NCBI GenBank assembly: GCA_965222835.1
Contig: CBDCUQ010000001.1
Span: 186,001 to 250,000, forward strand
Reading direction: 5' to 3'
DNA length: 64,000 nt
Source of the DNA: CBDCUQ01 sp965222835
Lineage (GTDB): Bacteria > Pseudomonadota > Alphaproteobacteria > Rhizobiales > Hyphomicrobiaceae
The notes below the pieces were generated by a model. That model did no database searches. It was not told the origin of the DNA and saw nothing but the letters and a program-made list of their open reading frames with translations. Positions 35,856-43,726 of this stretch are shown here, in pieces. The translations under genes and the position numbers were made by a program. Numbering within the stretch: the first letter of the stretch is position 1; the number at the start of each line of letters is the position of its first letter.

Positions 35856-36515
35856 TTAGTTGGAAGTTCGCGCCTCAAAAATCGCAACCGCCCCATGGCG
35901 TTCAATGCGGACCCCGGAAAAGCGCTTTTCGAGTTCGCGTCGAAGCACCTCCGCCGTGTCCTCGGCGTTAGAAAAGATTCCCTTGCGGTTATAGAAATTC
36001 ATCAAAGCCTGCGCCGCCGGCGACCGCGGCGCGTCACCTTGCACGATCGTTGCGCCGAACACGGTTGCCCCTGGCAAAAGGATGGCATTGACGTGATCAA
36101 ACACCACGGCCTTCTCATCGATTGAGCCCGGCAAACAATGCAGCAGATAACAAAGGCCGGCTGAATCGAACCGCTCGTCGATGCTGAGCGGTTCAAGAAC
36201 ATTGGCAACTCGGGTGCTTGGCGAATACCGCCCGATACGCGTGGCGGCAGCCTTGAGGCTGTGCGGGTTAAGATCGACAAGCAGGATCTTCGGTCGAGCC
36301 CCCGGCCACCGAACCTTGTCGAGGAAATAGCCCGTGCCCACGCCCAGATCGACGTGCTTGTTCGAAACATTCCGCGCATACATGTCTTCGAGCAAATGCG
36401 TCGGGCACCGCCACAGAAAGCGATTGGAAAAGCCCAGCACCACGGCGTCATACGCCTTGAGAGTCCACGGCGTATAAACCTTTTGTCCGGCCTCGACGCG
36501 CTGATCAATGCCCAT
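35856..36515 (-). CDS. Class I SAM-dependent methyltransferase
   Basis: A 219-residue methyltransferase with motif I HVDLGVGTGYFLDKV, an acidic residue in LLVDLNPHSLK and a later LCYLLHCLPGSIDEKA. The ATG at 36515 (MGIDQRV) is chosen because GGGAG sits 8 bases upstream; the longer frame starts at a TTG. The family acts on small molecules, but the substrate is not evident. The sequence context (YTPWTLKAYD at the N-terminus) is distinct from the betaine-lipid methyltransferase nearby. It is the last minus-strand gene after the cytochrome c' gene. Confidence 0.8.
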   Translation of the reverse strand: MGIDQRVEAGQKVYTPWTLKAYDAVVLGFSNRFLWRCPTHLLEDMYARNVSNKHVDLGVGTGYFLDKVRWPGARPKILLVDLNPHSLKAAATRIGRYSPSTRVANVLEPLSIDERFDSAGLCYLLHCLPGSIDEKAVVFDHVNAILLPGATVFGATIVQGDAPRSPAAQALMNFYNRKGIFSNAEDTAEVLRRELEKRFSGVRIERHGAVAIFEARTSN

Positions 36516-36614
36516 AGCCGCACTCCCGCATGCAACACGGTCAGTCAAACAAAGGACCTAGTGCCAATCGGGAGAAGACGCAATCCTGAGAGAAGAAGGC
36601 AGGGCCTCAGGCGG

Positions 36615-37085
36615 TTAGGGTGCCAGACGATAGCTCGCGTGACAGCTAATGCAGTTCCCCATGATGTCACGCAACGCCGTCAGAACTTCGGAGCGCGATC
36701 CCCCCTTTGCTGCGAGCTCGGCAAGCTTATCGAACTTGTCATGCGTATCGAAGCTCATCGATGCGAACGGAACCGGCAATTTGAGGCCCGTGAAGGGATT
36801 GACGCCGTGTAACAACTTGGCACCTGACTTCGGGGCGATAGAGGAGACACGCTCTGTGTCGTTCTCCGCGATGGCGGTAACAATCCCTTGTATTGTCTCA
36901 AGATACGTCCGCATGCCGGCCAGAAGCTCTTCAGTCTCCTTTGGCGAAAGCGAAACGGCCTCCCGCGGATCGCCCGCGGCCTGGGGCGGCGGCTGGGCAA
37001 ATGCGACACCACCGGAAGCGAGAGAGGTGGCGATGAGCACAGCGAGCAGATTTCCAGCTCTGAGAACATATCTTGTTCGCGTCAC
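36615..37085 (-). CDS. Cytochrome c'-type protein with GTG start
   Basis: A 156-residue secreted four-helix-bundle cytochrome. After a signal peptide (cleavage expected after AFA) come helical segments, and the heme motif CISCH (Cys145, Cys148, His149) sits near the C-terminus, as in cytochrome c'/c-556. The start is read as the GTG at 37085, because the AGGAG sits directly against the ATG at 37094 but 8 bases before this GTG. Proteins of this type bind NO or carry electrons in the periplasm. It follows the betaine-lipid operon with a gap of about 120 bases, so co-transcription is uncertain. Confidence 0.8.
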   Translation of the reverse strand: MTRTRYVLRAGNLLAVLIATSLASGGVAFAQPPPQAAGDPREAVSLSPKETEELLAGMRTYLETIQGIVTAIAENDTERVSSIAPKSGAKLLHGVNPFTGLKLPVPFASMSFDTHDKFDKLAELAAKGGSRSEVLTALRDIMGNCISCHASYRLAP

Positions 37086-37204
37086 GTGCAGCATCTCCTG
37101 TTCAGACAGACGAATCGTTTTTGTTTCAGGGGACACCGGCGCTTGATACACCGCCTTGATCCACATCACAGGACCGCCAGAGATCGCGAAAAAGTCAGTG
37201 CCGT

Positions 37205-37861
37205 CTACGCTCTGCGCAACACCGCGTACTCCGTATAACCACGATGCAGCCGCCGAAACTCGTACGTCAGCCCGTGTCTGCGAGCCGCCTCTTCGACCAC
37301 CGCCTCCAGATCTGCACGCGGATAGACCGTGTAGTGCGCAAGAAAAGCGAAGAGCGCCCGTTTGAATAATACCGGCAGTCCACCGCATTGTCCGAAATCG
37401 ACAATATGCAGCGACCCGCCCTTGGCAACCGAAACCGCGCCTCGATCCAGCGCGTCGCGCCAGCCCGGTATCATGGAAAGTGCATAGGAAAAGAACACCC
37501 GATCGAAAGAGTGAACGCCAAACGTTTCATTTGAATCGAAGCGTGTTGCATCTCCCTGACGCAGCACAACCCGGCCCGCCAAGCCGCGCCGCGCAAGCGA
37601 ACCACGCGCTGTATCGAGCATCGCATTTGAGACATCGGTGCCAAAGAACCGCGCATCAGGGTACCGGCGGGCGGCATGGGCGAGATTCCACGCCGTTCCA
37701 CACCCGATTTCAAGAACCGTCTCGCCCTCGGCGGGCTGCAACGTCTCGACCAGATGCCGCCTTCCAATCAAGTAATGGGTGCGGGTCGCATCGTAGATAT
37801 AGCGCTGGTACCGGTAATGCCGGTCCATACGTTCCGCGTCGCTGGCAAGAACCGTATTCAC
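37205..37861 (-). CDS. btaB: Betaine lipid N-methyltransferase BtaB
   Basis: A 218-residue SAM methyltransferase that adds three methyl groups to diacylglycerylhomoserine to give DGTS, a phosphorus-free membrane lipid. It starts with a GTG that overlaps the btaA stop (GTGA). Motif I is VLEIGCGTAWNLAHAARRYP, and HYRYQRYIYDATRTHYLIGR near the N-terminus is the typical BtaB opening. Placement after btaA is the known arrangement in Rhodobacter and rhizobia. The four-gene operon carries a PHO box in front. Confidence 0.93.
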   Translation of the reverse strand: MNTVLASDAERMDRHYRYQRYIYDATRTHYLIGRRHLVETLQPAEGETVLEIGCGTAWNLAHAARRYPDARFFGTDVSNAMLDTARGSLARRGLAGRVVLRQGDATRFDSNETFGVHSFDRVFFSYALSMIPGWRDALDRGAVSVAKGGSLHIVDFGQCGGLPVLFKRALFAFLAHYTVYPRADLEAVVEEAARRHGLTYEFRRLHRGYTEYAVLRRA

Positions 37862-39120
37862 TGCGTCTCTCCGCCAAATTCATAAAGATGGAATCCACCG
37901 TAGATCGCTGAGCGATCACGCCGCGTCAGATCCGCAGACTGTTCGGCCCGATACTGCCATTGACCGAGCAAGGCATCGGGTATGCGTCCGGGAAGAATCG
38001 TCTTCGTTCCTGCCGTGCGGAAGATGACGCGAGCACCCGGCCGCGCCGTACGCGTGATCTCCGTCCACAAATCTGAAAGCTCCTGATCATTCATCCAATC
38101 CTGAGCGTCGAGGAGAACGTACCGATCGAAGCTTTGCGCCGGTTGTGCCGCCAGATGCGTCGTAAACGAAATGTTCCGCAAGTTCAGGCGGTCCAGCCCA
38201 TCTCGAAGCTTGGTGTAGTTTTGCTCCTCCAGATAAGGCGGCACGGGTCCCAGGCCCCTGGCCGCGTACCCCCGGTGGAAGGCCTGCCAAGCGAAATAGT
38301 TGACCTTGAGATCGTAGTCACATGCAAGCCGGCGCAAGCGCTCCTCGATCACCTCGTGCATCGGGCGGCCCTCGGAAAGCGCATCGTATTGAGCCGGCGG
38401 AATGCCGAGGCCAAACAACGAGGACCGCTGATCAAGCATCAGCTTGATCAGCGGTTTTTGAAACAGGGGGGCCAACTCGCGTTCATATATTGCCTTTTGC
38501 TCCGCAGGCGTCGTTGCCTCAAGCATCCGCCGGGGATTGCGGCCATAGAGGCGCGCCATCAAATGCCCCAAGGCAATGAATTGACCAAGAAGACCATACC
38601 GATAAAATCCGCGTGCAAACCGTTCAATCCGCCGCCGGCCTTTGAGATCGCGCCCGTTCCAGTAATCCACCGTCTCGGGATCGAGGTGAGGCGCGATGTG
38701 TGTGTCGAAGGACTTGACGTTCTCCGGCGAGTTGGCTTCACCGAAAAACCGGAAGAACTCCGGATATCCAGGCAGATACCGCGCAGCTGCAATCTTGAGA
38801 CGATTGAGCGCGATGTGCGCAGTGTTGAGATCGAGCGCCGTAATCTCACTTGGACCAGCCGCGAGATAGGAGAGCGCATTGCACCCGCCCGATGCGATGG
38901 TGATGATACGGTGATCAGCGCCGACCTCCATAGCTTCCAAGTCCACCGCCGGATCTTCCCAGATCTGCGGATAAACCAGACTGGAGAAGGCCAACGTAAA
39001 CGCGCGTTCGTTGAGCCCTGCCTTCGAGAACAGCTTGTTCCGGTGCACAGCCGCACCGACAAGCTCACTGCTGCGTCGGCGTGAAACCTCGCCTGTTTCC
39101 GCAATATCAAACGGCTTCAT
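37858..39120 (-). CDS. btaA: S-adenosylmethionine:diacylglycerol 3-amino-3-carboxypropyltransferase BtaA
   Basis: A 420-residue DUF3419 protein that transfers the aminocarboxypropyl group of SAM to diacylglycerol, forming the head group of betaine lipid DGTS. Typical features are FSSLVYPQIWEDPAVDLEAM, the SAM-binding IASGGCNALSYLA, LDLNTAHIALNRLK, and FARGFYRYGLLGQFIALGHL in the middle. The ATG at 39120 overlaps the glycosyltransferase stop (ATGA). Diacylglycerol needed by the enzyme can come from PlcP, encoded two genes upstream. Induction by phosphate limitation is expected. Confidence 0.94.
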   Translation of the reverse strand: MKPFDIAETGEVSRRRSSELVGAAVHRNKLFSKAGLNERAFTLAFSSLVYPQIWEDPAVDLEAMEVGADHRIITIASGGCNALSYLAAGPSEITALDLNTAHIALNRLKIAAARYLPGYPEFFRFFGEANSPENVKSFDTHIAPHLDPETVDYWNGRDLKGRRRIERFARGFYRYGLLGQFIALGHLMARLYGRNPRRMLEATTPAEQKAIYERELAPLFQKPLIKLMLDQRSSLFGLGIPPAQYDALSEGRPMHEVIEERLRRLACDYDLKVNYFAWQAFHRGYAARGLGPVPPYLEEQNYTKLRDGLDRLNLRNISFTTHLAAQPAQSFDRYVLLDAQDWMNDQELSDLWTEITRTARPGARVIFRTAGTKTILPGRIPDALLGQWQYRAEQSADLTRRDRSAIYGGFHLYEFGGETQ

Positions 39121-40226
39121 ATTGAGACCTTTCGTGTTAAGAGCGCCCGAGAAAGGCTGGACGTATCCGGAGCCGGCCGCCGGGAGCGATCCGCACAAGC
39201 GCACACTACGCTCTGCGTATCGGCCCGTTCGTGAGCCCGGCGGATGTTGTCGAGAAAGAGCCGCGCGGCGTTTTCCCATGTGAAGGTGAGCCCATGCGCA
39301 CGCGCATCGGCTTTCTTGAGCTCAAGTGCCGCGCGTGCCGCCACCGCAAGATTCCAATCGAGAACACCACTCCGGCCGTTGGCGACAACGTCGATCGGCC
39401 CCGTGACAGGATAGGCCGCAATGGGAAGCCCGCAGGCCATGGCCTCGAGCAACACCAGGCCAAAGGTGTCGGTTTGACTTGGAAAGACGAAGACGTCGGC
39501 CGACGCATAATGGCGCGCTAAATCCTCTCCGGTTTTCTTGCCGGTGAAAATCACATCAGGATAGCGGCGCTTCAGAAATTCCAGATGCGGCCCACCACCG
39601 ACAACCGCCTTGACGCCAGGCAAATCCACATCGAGAAAGGCCTCGATATTTTTCTCGCGAGAGACACGGCCGGCATAAAGGAACACCGGAGCCTGACGAC
39701 CGAAAATCCGATCCTTGCGCGGACGAAAGAGGTCGTGATCGACACCACGGCTCCACGGCATCAGACGCTGGAAGCCGCGCTCAGACAGGTCCACCGCAAG
39801 CGAAGCTGTCGCCACCATGATCCCCAAGCTCGGAGCATGAAACCGCGACAAAACGCTGTACGTCCACGATTTGGGAACCCGCAACCAGGCGGACGCATAC
39901 TCCGGAAATTTCGTGTGATAGCTGGTCGTAAACGACCGCCGGTTTCTGAGGCAGTAGCCCCGCGCCATCCAACCGACCGGCCCTTCCGTCGCGATGTGAA
40001 TAAAGTCCGGCGCCAATTCGTCAATACGGGCGACAGCCCTGCGACGCGATGGAAGTGCGAATTGGATTTCGGGATAACCAGGACACGTGACGCGGCGGAA
40101 ATCATCCGGCGTGAGGAAGAGGAGCTCCGCGCCAAAGGCCGCAACTTCGTCTCGAAGCCGCCGATATGTCTGCACGACGCCATTCACCTGAGGAGGCCAG
40201 GCGTCGGTGGCGACCAATATCCGCAT
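39117..40226 (-). CDS. GT4-family glycosyltransferase, Agt-like
   Basis: A 369-residue retaining glycosyltransferase of the GT-B fold. The N-terminal MRILVATDAWPPQVNGVVQTY, the GRVSREKNIEAFL nucleotide-binding segment and the TDTFGLVLLEAMACGLPI E-x7-E motif are clear. Its place between plcP and btaA suggests it makes glycosyldiacylglycerol, as Agt does in phosphate-stressed Alphaproteobacteria (inference from context; sugar unknown). It starts 1 base after plcP stops and overlaps btaA. The Pro/Ser-rich C-terminus of about 20 residues is variable. Confidence 0.85.
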   Translation of the reverse strand: MRILVATDAWPPQVNGVVQTYRRLRDEVAAFGAELLFLTPDDFRRVTCPGYPEIQFALPSRRRAVARIDELAPDFIHIATEGPVGWMARGYCLRNRRSFTTSYHTKFPEYASAWLRVPKSWTYSVLSRFHAPSLGIMVATASLAVDLSERGFQRLMPWSRGVDHDLFRPRKDRIFGRQAPVFLYAGRVSREKNIEAFLDVDLPGVKAVVGGGPHLEFLKRRYPDVIFTGKKTGEDLARHYASADVFVFPSQTDTFGLVLLEAMACGLPIAAYPVTGPIDVVANGRSGVLDWNLAVAARAALELKKADARAHGLTFTWENAARLFLDNIRRAHERADTQSVVCACADRSRRPAPDTSSLSRALLTRKVSI

Positions 40227-40227
40227 G

Positions 40228-41037
40228 CTAAGCCGCTGCTGGCAAAGCGGGCTCGCGGCTCGACTCCTGCGCGTCCGAAGACTCGAAGTCTCCCCAGCGT
40301 AGAATCGAGAACTCACCCGTAGCGTTTTCCACAATTGCGGTCCGGCTTTCCACCCAATCACCGCAGTTCAAGTAGTGCACGCCGCCAATCATGCGGCTCG
40401 CGGCGTGGTGTATGTGCCCGCAGATGATGCCGTCTACCTCACGCCGCCTTGCCGCCTCGGCGAGATTCTCCTCAAATTCACCGATGAAATTGACGGCAGT
40501 TTTGACGCGGTGTTTCAGAAACGTCGAAAGCGACCAGTAGCCATAACCCAGCCGGCGCCGGATCCAATTGAGCGGCGCGTTCGTCCAGAGCGCCAACTCA
40601 TATGAGCGGTCGCCCAGGAACGCCAGCCAGCGCGCATATCGGACGACAACATCAAACTCATCTCCATGCATCACGATATAGCGGCGGCCATCGGCTGTCG
40701 TGTGCAGCGTGTCCCGCACGATTTCGATGCCGCCGAATGCATGCCCACAGAAGTCGCGCAGCGCCTCATCGTGGTTGCCTGGGATGAAAATAATACGAGT
40801 GCCCTTTCGCGCCTTGCGCAAGAGCTTCTGCAACACATCGTTATGGGCTTGCGGCCAGTGCGGCCCCCGCCTAACCCTCCAGAAATCGACGATATCACCA
40901 ACCAGATAGATGATGTCGGCATCAACGTGTTTCAGAAAATCGAGGAGTGCAATGGCTTGGGAGGCTCGAGCCCCAAGATGGACGTCGGATATGAACACCG
41001 ACCGATACTGCCTTGCCGGCTCGCCCGCGTCACTCAC
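40228..41037 (-). CDS. plcP: PlcP-type metallophosphoesterase (phospholipase C)
   Basis: A 269-residue calcineurin-like phosphoesterase with FISDVHLGARA, LVGDIVDFW, PGNHDEAL, VMHGDEFD and CGHIHHA. Family members in Sinorhizobium (PlcP) remove phosphocholine or related head groups from phospholipids, leaving diacylglycerol for glyco- and betaine-lipid enzymes. The relative LpxH (UDP-diacylglucosamine hydrolase) is an alternative name, but the neighbours point to PlcP. The GTG at 41037 (VSDAGEP) aligns with the usual N-terminus and lies behind AGGGGAAAGGG; the ATG at 41064 is the alternative. It heads the lipid operon behind a PHO box. Confidence 0.88.
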   Translation of the reverse strand: MSDAGEPARQYRSVFISDVHLGARASQAIALLDFLKHVDADIIYLVGDIVDFWRVRRGPHWPQAHNDVLQKLLRKARKGTRIIFIPGNHDEALRDFCGHAFGGIEIVRDTLHTTADGRRYIVMHGDEFDVVVRYARWLAFLGDRSYELALWTNAPLNWIRRRLGYGYWSLSTFLKHRVKTAVNFIGEFEENLAEAARRREVDGIICGHIHHAASRMIGGVHYLNCGDWVESRTAIVENATGEFSILRWGDFESSDAQESSREPALPAAA

Positions 41038-41088
41038 CGCGTGCCCTTTCCCCTGACCTATCATTTGCCGGGAGAGAACAGGAGTCGT

Positions 41089-41106
41089 ATTTCAGCCGTG
41101 TGACAG
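41089..41106 (-). promoter_or_regulatory. PHO box upstream of the lipid-remodelling operon
   Basis: On the minus strand the sequence reads CTGTCAC-ACGG-CTGAAAT, two heptamers spaced by 4 bases, against the PhoB consensus CTGTCAT-N4-CTGTCAT (6 of 7 and 5 of 7 matches). It lies 52 bases before the chosen plcP start. PhoB control of plcP and btaA is established in Sinorhizobium, so this site would turn the operon on when phosphate is scarce. Confidence 0.72.
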
Positions 41107-41134
41107 GTATGGAGAAACGTTGCCGCAGGCACCA

Positions 41135-41165
41135 TAAATTTGGGGCCCGGCTACAGCCGGGCCCC
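41135..41165 (-). terminator. Hairpin downstream of the TadG-like gene
   Basis: A perfect 10-bp GC stem (GGGGCCCGGC / GCCGGGCCCC) with a 4-base loop lies 27 bases past the minus-strand stop, followed on that strand by AAATTTATGG. The T-tract is short but the stem is strong, which fits an intrinsic terminator for the TadG-like gene and insulation of the lipid operon. Confidence 0.7.
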
Positions 41166-41191
41166 GAACTAGCGATGCAGCTCTGTTTGGT

Positions 41192-42460
41192 CTACTCCGC
41201 GATATAGACCTCGCCGTCCGTTGCGGTAGGGCTCTTGGTCACAACCGTGATCTTCTCATCAGCAGGCGAAAGATCGACATCGAGCTCGTTGAGCGACAGC
41301 TGGTTGACGACCAACGTCAACTGATGGCCATCGATGCCAGATTTCGCATTGAGTGTCAGATTGCGGCTTGGCAGGTAGATCAGGCCGGAAACCGTCGAAC
41401 CGCTACCGTACGTGTCGTTCCATGAGAAGTTGGATTTACCGAGGCCCGCCGCCTCGAACATCAGAATCCCGGTGTAGTCGCCGCTTGTCGGCGGGGACAG
41501 GTCTAGTGAAACGCCGCTGTTGAATTCGATATTCGAGTCATCAGCAAAGAAGAACGTCACGCCTTCACCGTCCCAAGTACCACCGCTCACATTCCAGCCG
41601 CCGTTTTTGATGACGTACGTGCCTGGAGCGAAATTGACCTTCGGCGAGCTGTTGAAGTTGAACAGTCCGCAGTAAACGCCGGGCTTCAGATTAACGGTGC
41701 CGCCCTTGTAGCTCTTTGCGTTGTAGTCGCAGGTCGCAGACGCCGGCTCGGTGAACGCGCCGGCGTACGGATCGTCTGCGGTATCGCAGCCCAACTCAAG
41801 ATTGTCATGCGTACCGCCGTTATCCGAGATCTTGGTGCTCTCGATACAAATCCTCGAACTCTCGACATAAGACCCGTTGCTAAACTTGGCTGCGGGATTT
41901 GCCGTCGACTTCACGTGAATTTCGCAATCCGGCGCAACCACGTCGGTCTTGCCGGTAACTGAAAACGTGTTTTTGGCCGTCTCGTCCAGAACCAGAACGC
42001 AAACGTCGCCGTATGCCAACAAGCCCGTCGACGCATACGCCTCGACCGGTAGCGTCTTATAACCCATAAGCGCGGTCAAAGTCGCCGGAACGGTTGCCGT
42101 CGCCGTCCCCGTTACGACTTTGTTGCCCGTCGCCGTGATATCAACTGAGACGTTTTCGGCAATGCCGCTCGCAAAGTTTGCATTGAAGAACTTCTTGCCA
42201 GCTTCTTTCTGCTCATCTGCGGTGGCGTCAAGGTTGGCCGCGGCCAACACGGCCGCATCCAGCGACTGTTGCAGCGCTGTTTGAACATTCTTGGCTCGCG
42301 AAAAGTCGATACCCAGTCCTGCAGCAACGGCCACACCAAGAAGCACGAGACCGAACGTCATTGCGACAGCGCCGTCCACATCGCGACGCAACGATTTCAT
42401 GCTGCGCAGGCCAACACCGAAAGTGCGCACCAATGAACTGCCAGAAGACCACATAAACAT
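41192..42460 (-). CDS. TadG-like pilus assembly protein
   Basis: A 422-residue protein. The N-terminus carries the TadG/TadE pattern DVDGAVAMTFGLVLLGVAVAAGLGIDFSRAKNVQTALQQSLDAAVLAA, a membrane helix that follows a short basic stretch. The remainder is extracytoplasmic, rich in Gly, Asn and Ser with repeated YVIKNGGW-like beta-solenoid-looking segments, and lacks an obvious von Willebrand A domain. Flp pilus pseudopilins are membrane-anchored in this way. The start is uncertain (42460 used; 42400 also possible). It is alone here, with no tad cluster, as often seen for dispersed TadG homologues. Confidence 0.72.
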   Translation of the reverse strand: MFMWSSGSSLVRTFGVGLRSMKSLRRDVDGAVAMTFGLVLLGVAVAAGLGIDFSRAKNVQTALQQSLDAAVLAAANLDATADEQKEAGKKFFNANFASGIAENVSVDITATGNKVVTGTATATVPATLTALMGYKTLPVEAYASTGLLAYGDVCVLVLDETAKNTFSVTGKTDVVAPDCEIHVKSTANPAAKFSNGSYVESSRICIESTKISDNGGTHDNLELGCDTADDPYAGAFTEPASATCDYNAKSYKGGTVNLKPGVYCGLFNFNSSPKVNFAPGTYVIKNGGWNVSGGTWDGEGVTFFFADDSNIEFNSGVSLDLSPPTSGDYTGILMFEAAGLGKSNFSWNDTYGSGSTVSGLIYLPSRNLTLNAKSGIDGHQLTLVVNQLSLNELDVDLSPADEKITVVTKSPTATDGEVYIAE

Positions 42461-42750
42461 TGCACCAATTTCCGATCGCTTTTGCGGGATATGACAGCCC
42501 AAAATCACACGCGAGTGGATAACAACCGATTTATGCGACGGGTGCAGAATGATAGTTCTAATTTACTGGTAAATCGCGAGAAAACGAGATTCTTACAATC
42601 TGATTAGAATTCGTCGAGAACTCTACGCGTGTGTCCCGGCAACACGTCTAGCTACCAATCCTTAGAACGTAAGCGCAGCCCCGCGCCGCACCAGCGGCGT
42701 GCAAATTTCGATTGTCTATTTTTGTGTGCCGATAACGAACACAGTCCCGG

Positions 42751-43725
42751 TCAGCAGCAGCCACCACCATCGTAGAAATACGTCGAATCCGACACGTAAA
42801 TGTCGTCCCGGCCAAGTCCAAGCAACGCCTTGGCTGTCTTATCGCAAACCGCTAACGGCTGGTTCTGCGCCAGTGTGTGCCCCTTCCTGTCGTCGAAGAG
42901 GTCGTCGCTGCCGTAGTAGATGGCGGTCCGCCCGGTAAAGACGCACGGGCCATCAGCCGGCATCGGGTCCTTGATGGCCGCGATCTCCACGCTTTCAATC
43001 GGAATAAGGCTGTCGACATCGAAGTGGCGCGGGGACAGCAATCGGTATGGGCGCTTGGCCCGCACTTCGATAGTGCCAAATCCAATGTCCGCCAGACGCT
43101 TGACGTAGTCTGCAAGCGGGATCGCGCCCGTCAAACACATCGCACGCAGCCGTTCGTCATTTCTGACGTTCTCCGGCATCGGCACGTCGCACACCGGATC
43201 CGAAAGTACGAGCTTTCCACGTGGCTTCAGCACCCGGTACATTTCTGACAGCGCGCGCTTCAGATCGTCGTCGTGGAAGATGTTAAACAAGCAATTCTGC
43301 GCGGCAATATCGACGGTGTCGTTGTCGATCGGCAAGTTTAGGGCATCACCCTTGCGAAGATCGACAAAGTCGCGGCGAAACCAGTCATTCTTGCGCTCCG
43401 CTTCGACAAGGTTCTCGTCGCAAGCAACAAGCATCTCGTCAACGACATCAAGTCCAATGACACCGCCCGCACGCCGACTGAAATAGGAGAATTGAAGAAC
43501 CTCCATGCCACCGCCAACGCCGACGTAGAGGATTGTCGGAGAACTGACGAGGTCGCGCGGGTTCACAGTCGAACCGCAGCCATAGTTCATCTCCAGCATA
43601 CGCGGCGGAAGTGTCAGCGCGGGAAGTTGCCAGATCGGCGTCGTCGTACAGCACAGGCCTTCCTGCGGAGAGAGAGCGGCCTCCTTGTAAACGTCGCGAG
43701 TAACCGAATGATAGTGCTGCGTCAT
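42751..43725 (-). CDS. arsM: Arsenite S-adenosylmethionine methyltransferase (arsenosugar-type ArsM)
   Basis: A 324-residue methyltransferase resembling the ArsM of arsenosugar pathways. Features are DVYKEAA at the N-terminus, GLCCTTTPIWQLPALTLPP with Cys25/Cys26, MLEMNYGCGSTVNPRDL with Cys50, the SAM motif LYVGVGGGMEVLQFS, a further Cys in AQNCLFN, and a GGGCC C-terminus. Several cysteines are available to bind As(III). The start codon is 1 base after the phosphate permease stop, so the two genes form an operon. The radical-SAM partner ArsS is not in the window. Assignment rests on remembered family pattern rather than a search. Confidence 0.8.
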   Translation of the reverse strand: MTQHYHSVTRDVYKEAALSPQEGLCCTTTPIWQLPALTLPPRMLEMNYGCGSTVNPRDLVSSPTILYVGVGGGMEVLQFSYFSRRAGGVIGLDVVDEMLVACDENLVEAERKNDWFRRDFVDLRKGDALNLPIDNDTVDIAAQNCLFNIFHDDDLKRALSEMYRVLKPRGKLVLSDPVCDVPMPENVRNDERLRAMCLTGAIPLADYVKRLADIGFGTIEVRAKRPYRLLSPRHFDVDSLIPIESVEIAAIKDPMPADGPCVFTGRTAIYYGSDDLFDDRKGHTLAQNQPLAVCDKTAKALLGLGRDDIYVSDSTYFYDGGGCC

Positions 43726-43726
43726 A

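Noticed and set aside
41064..41064. ATG at 41064 as the plcP start
   Set aside because: It lies only 25 bases from the PHO box, without a good ribosome site, and adds residues absent from relatives; the GTG at 41037 fits better, though the ATG is not excluded.
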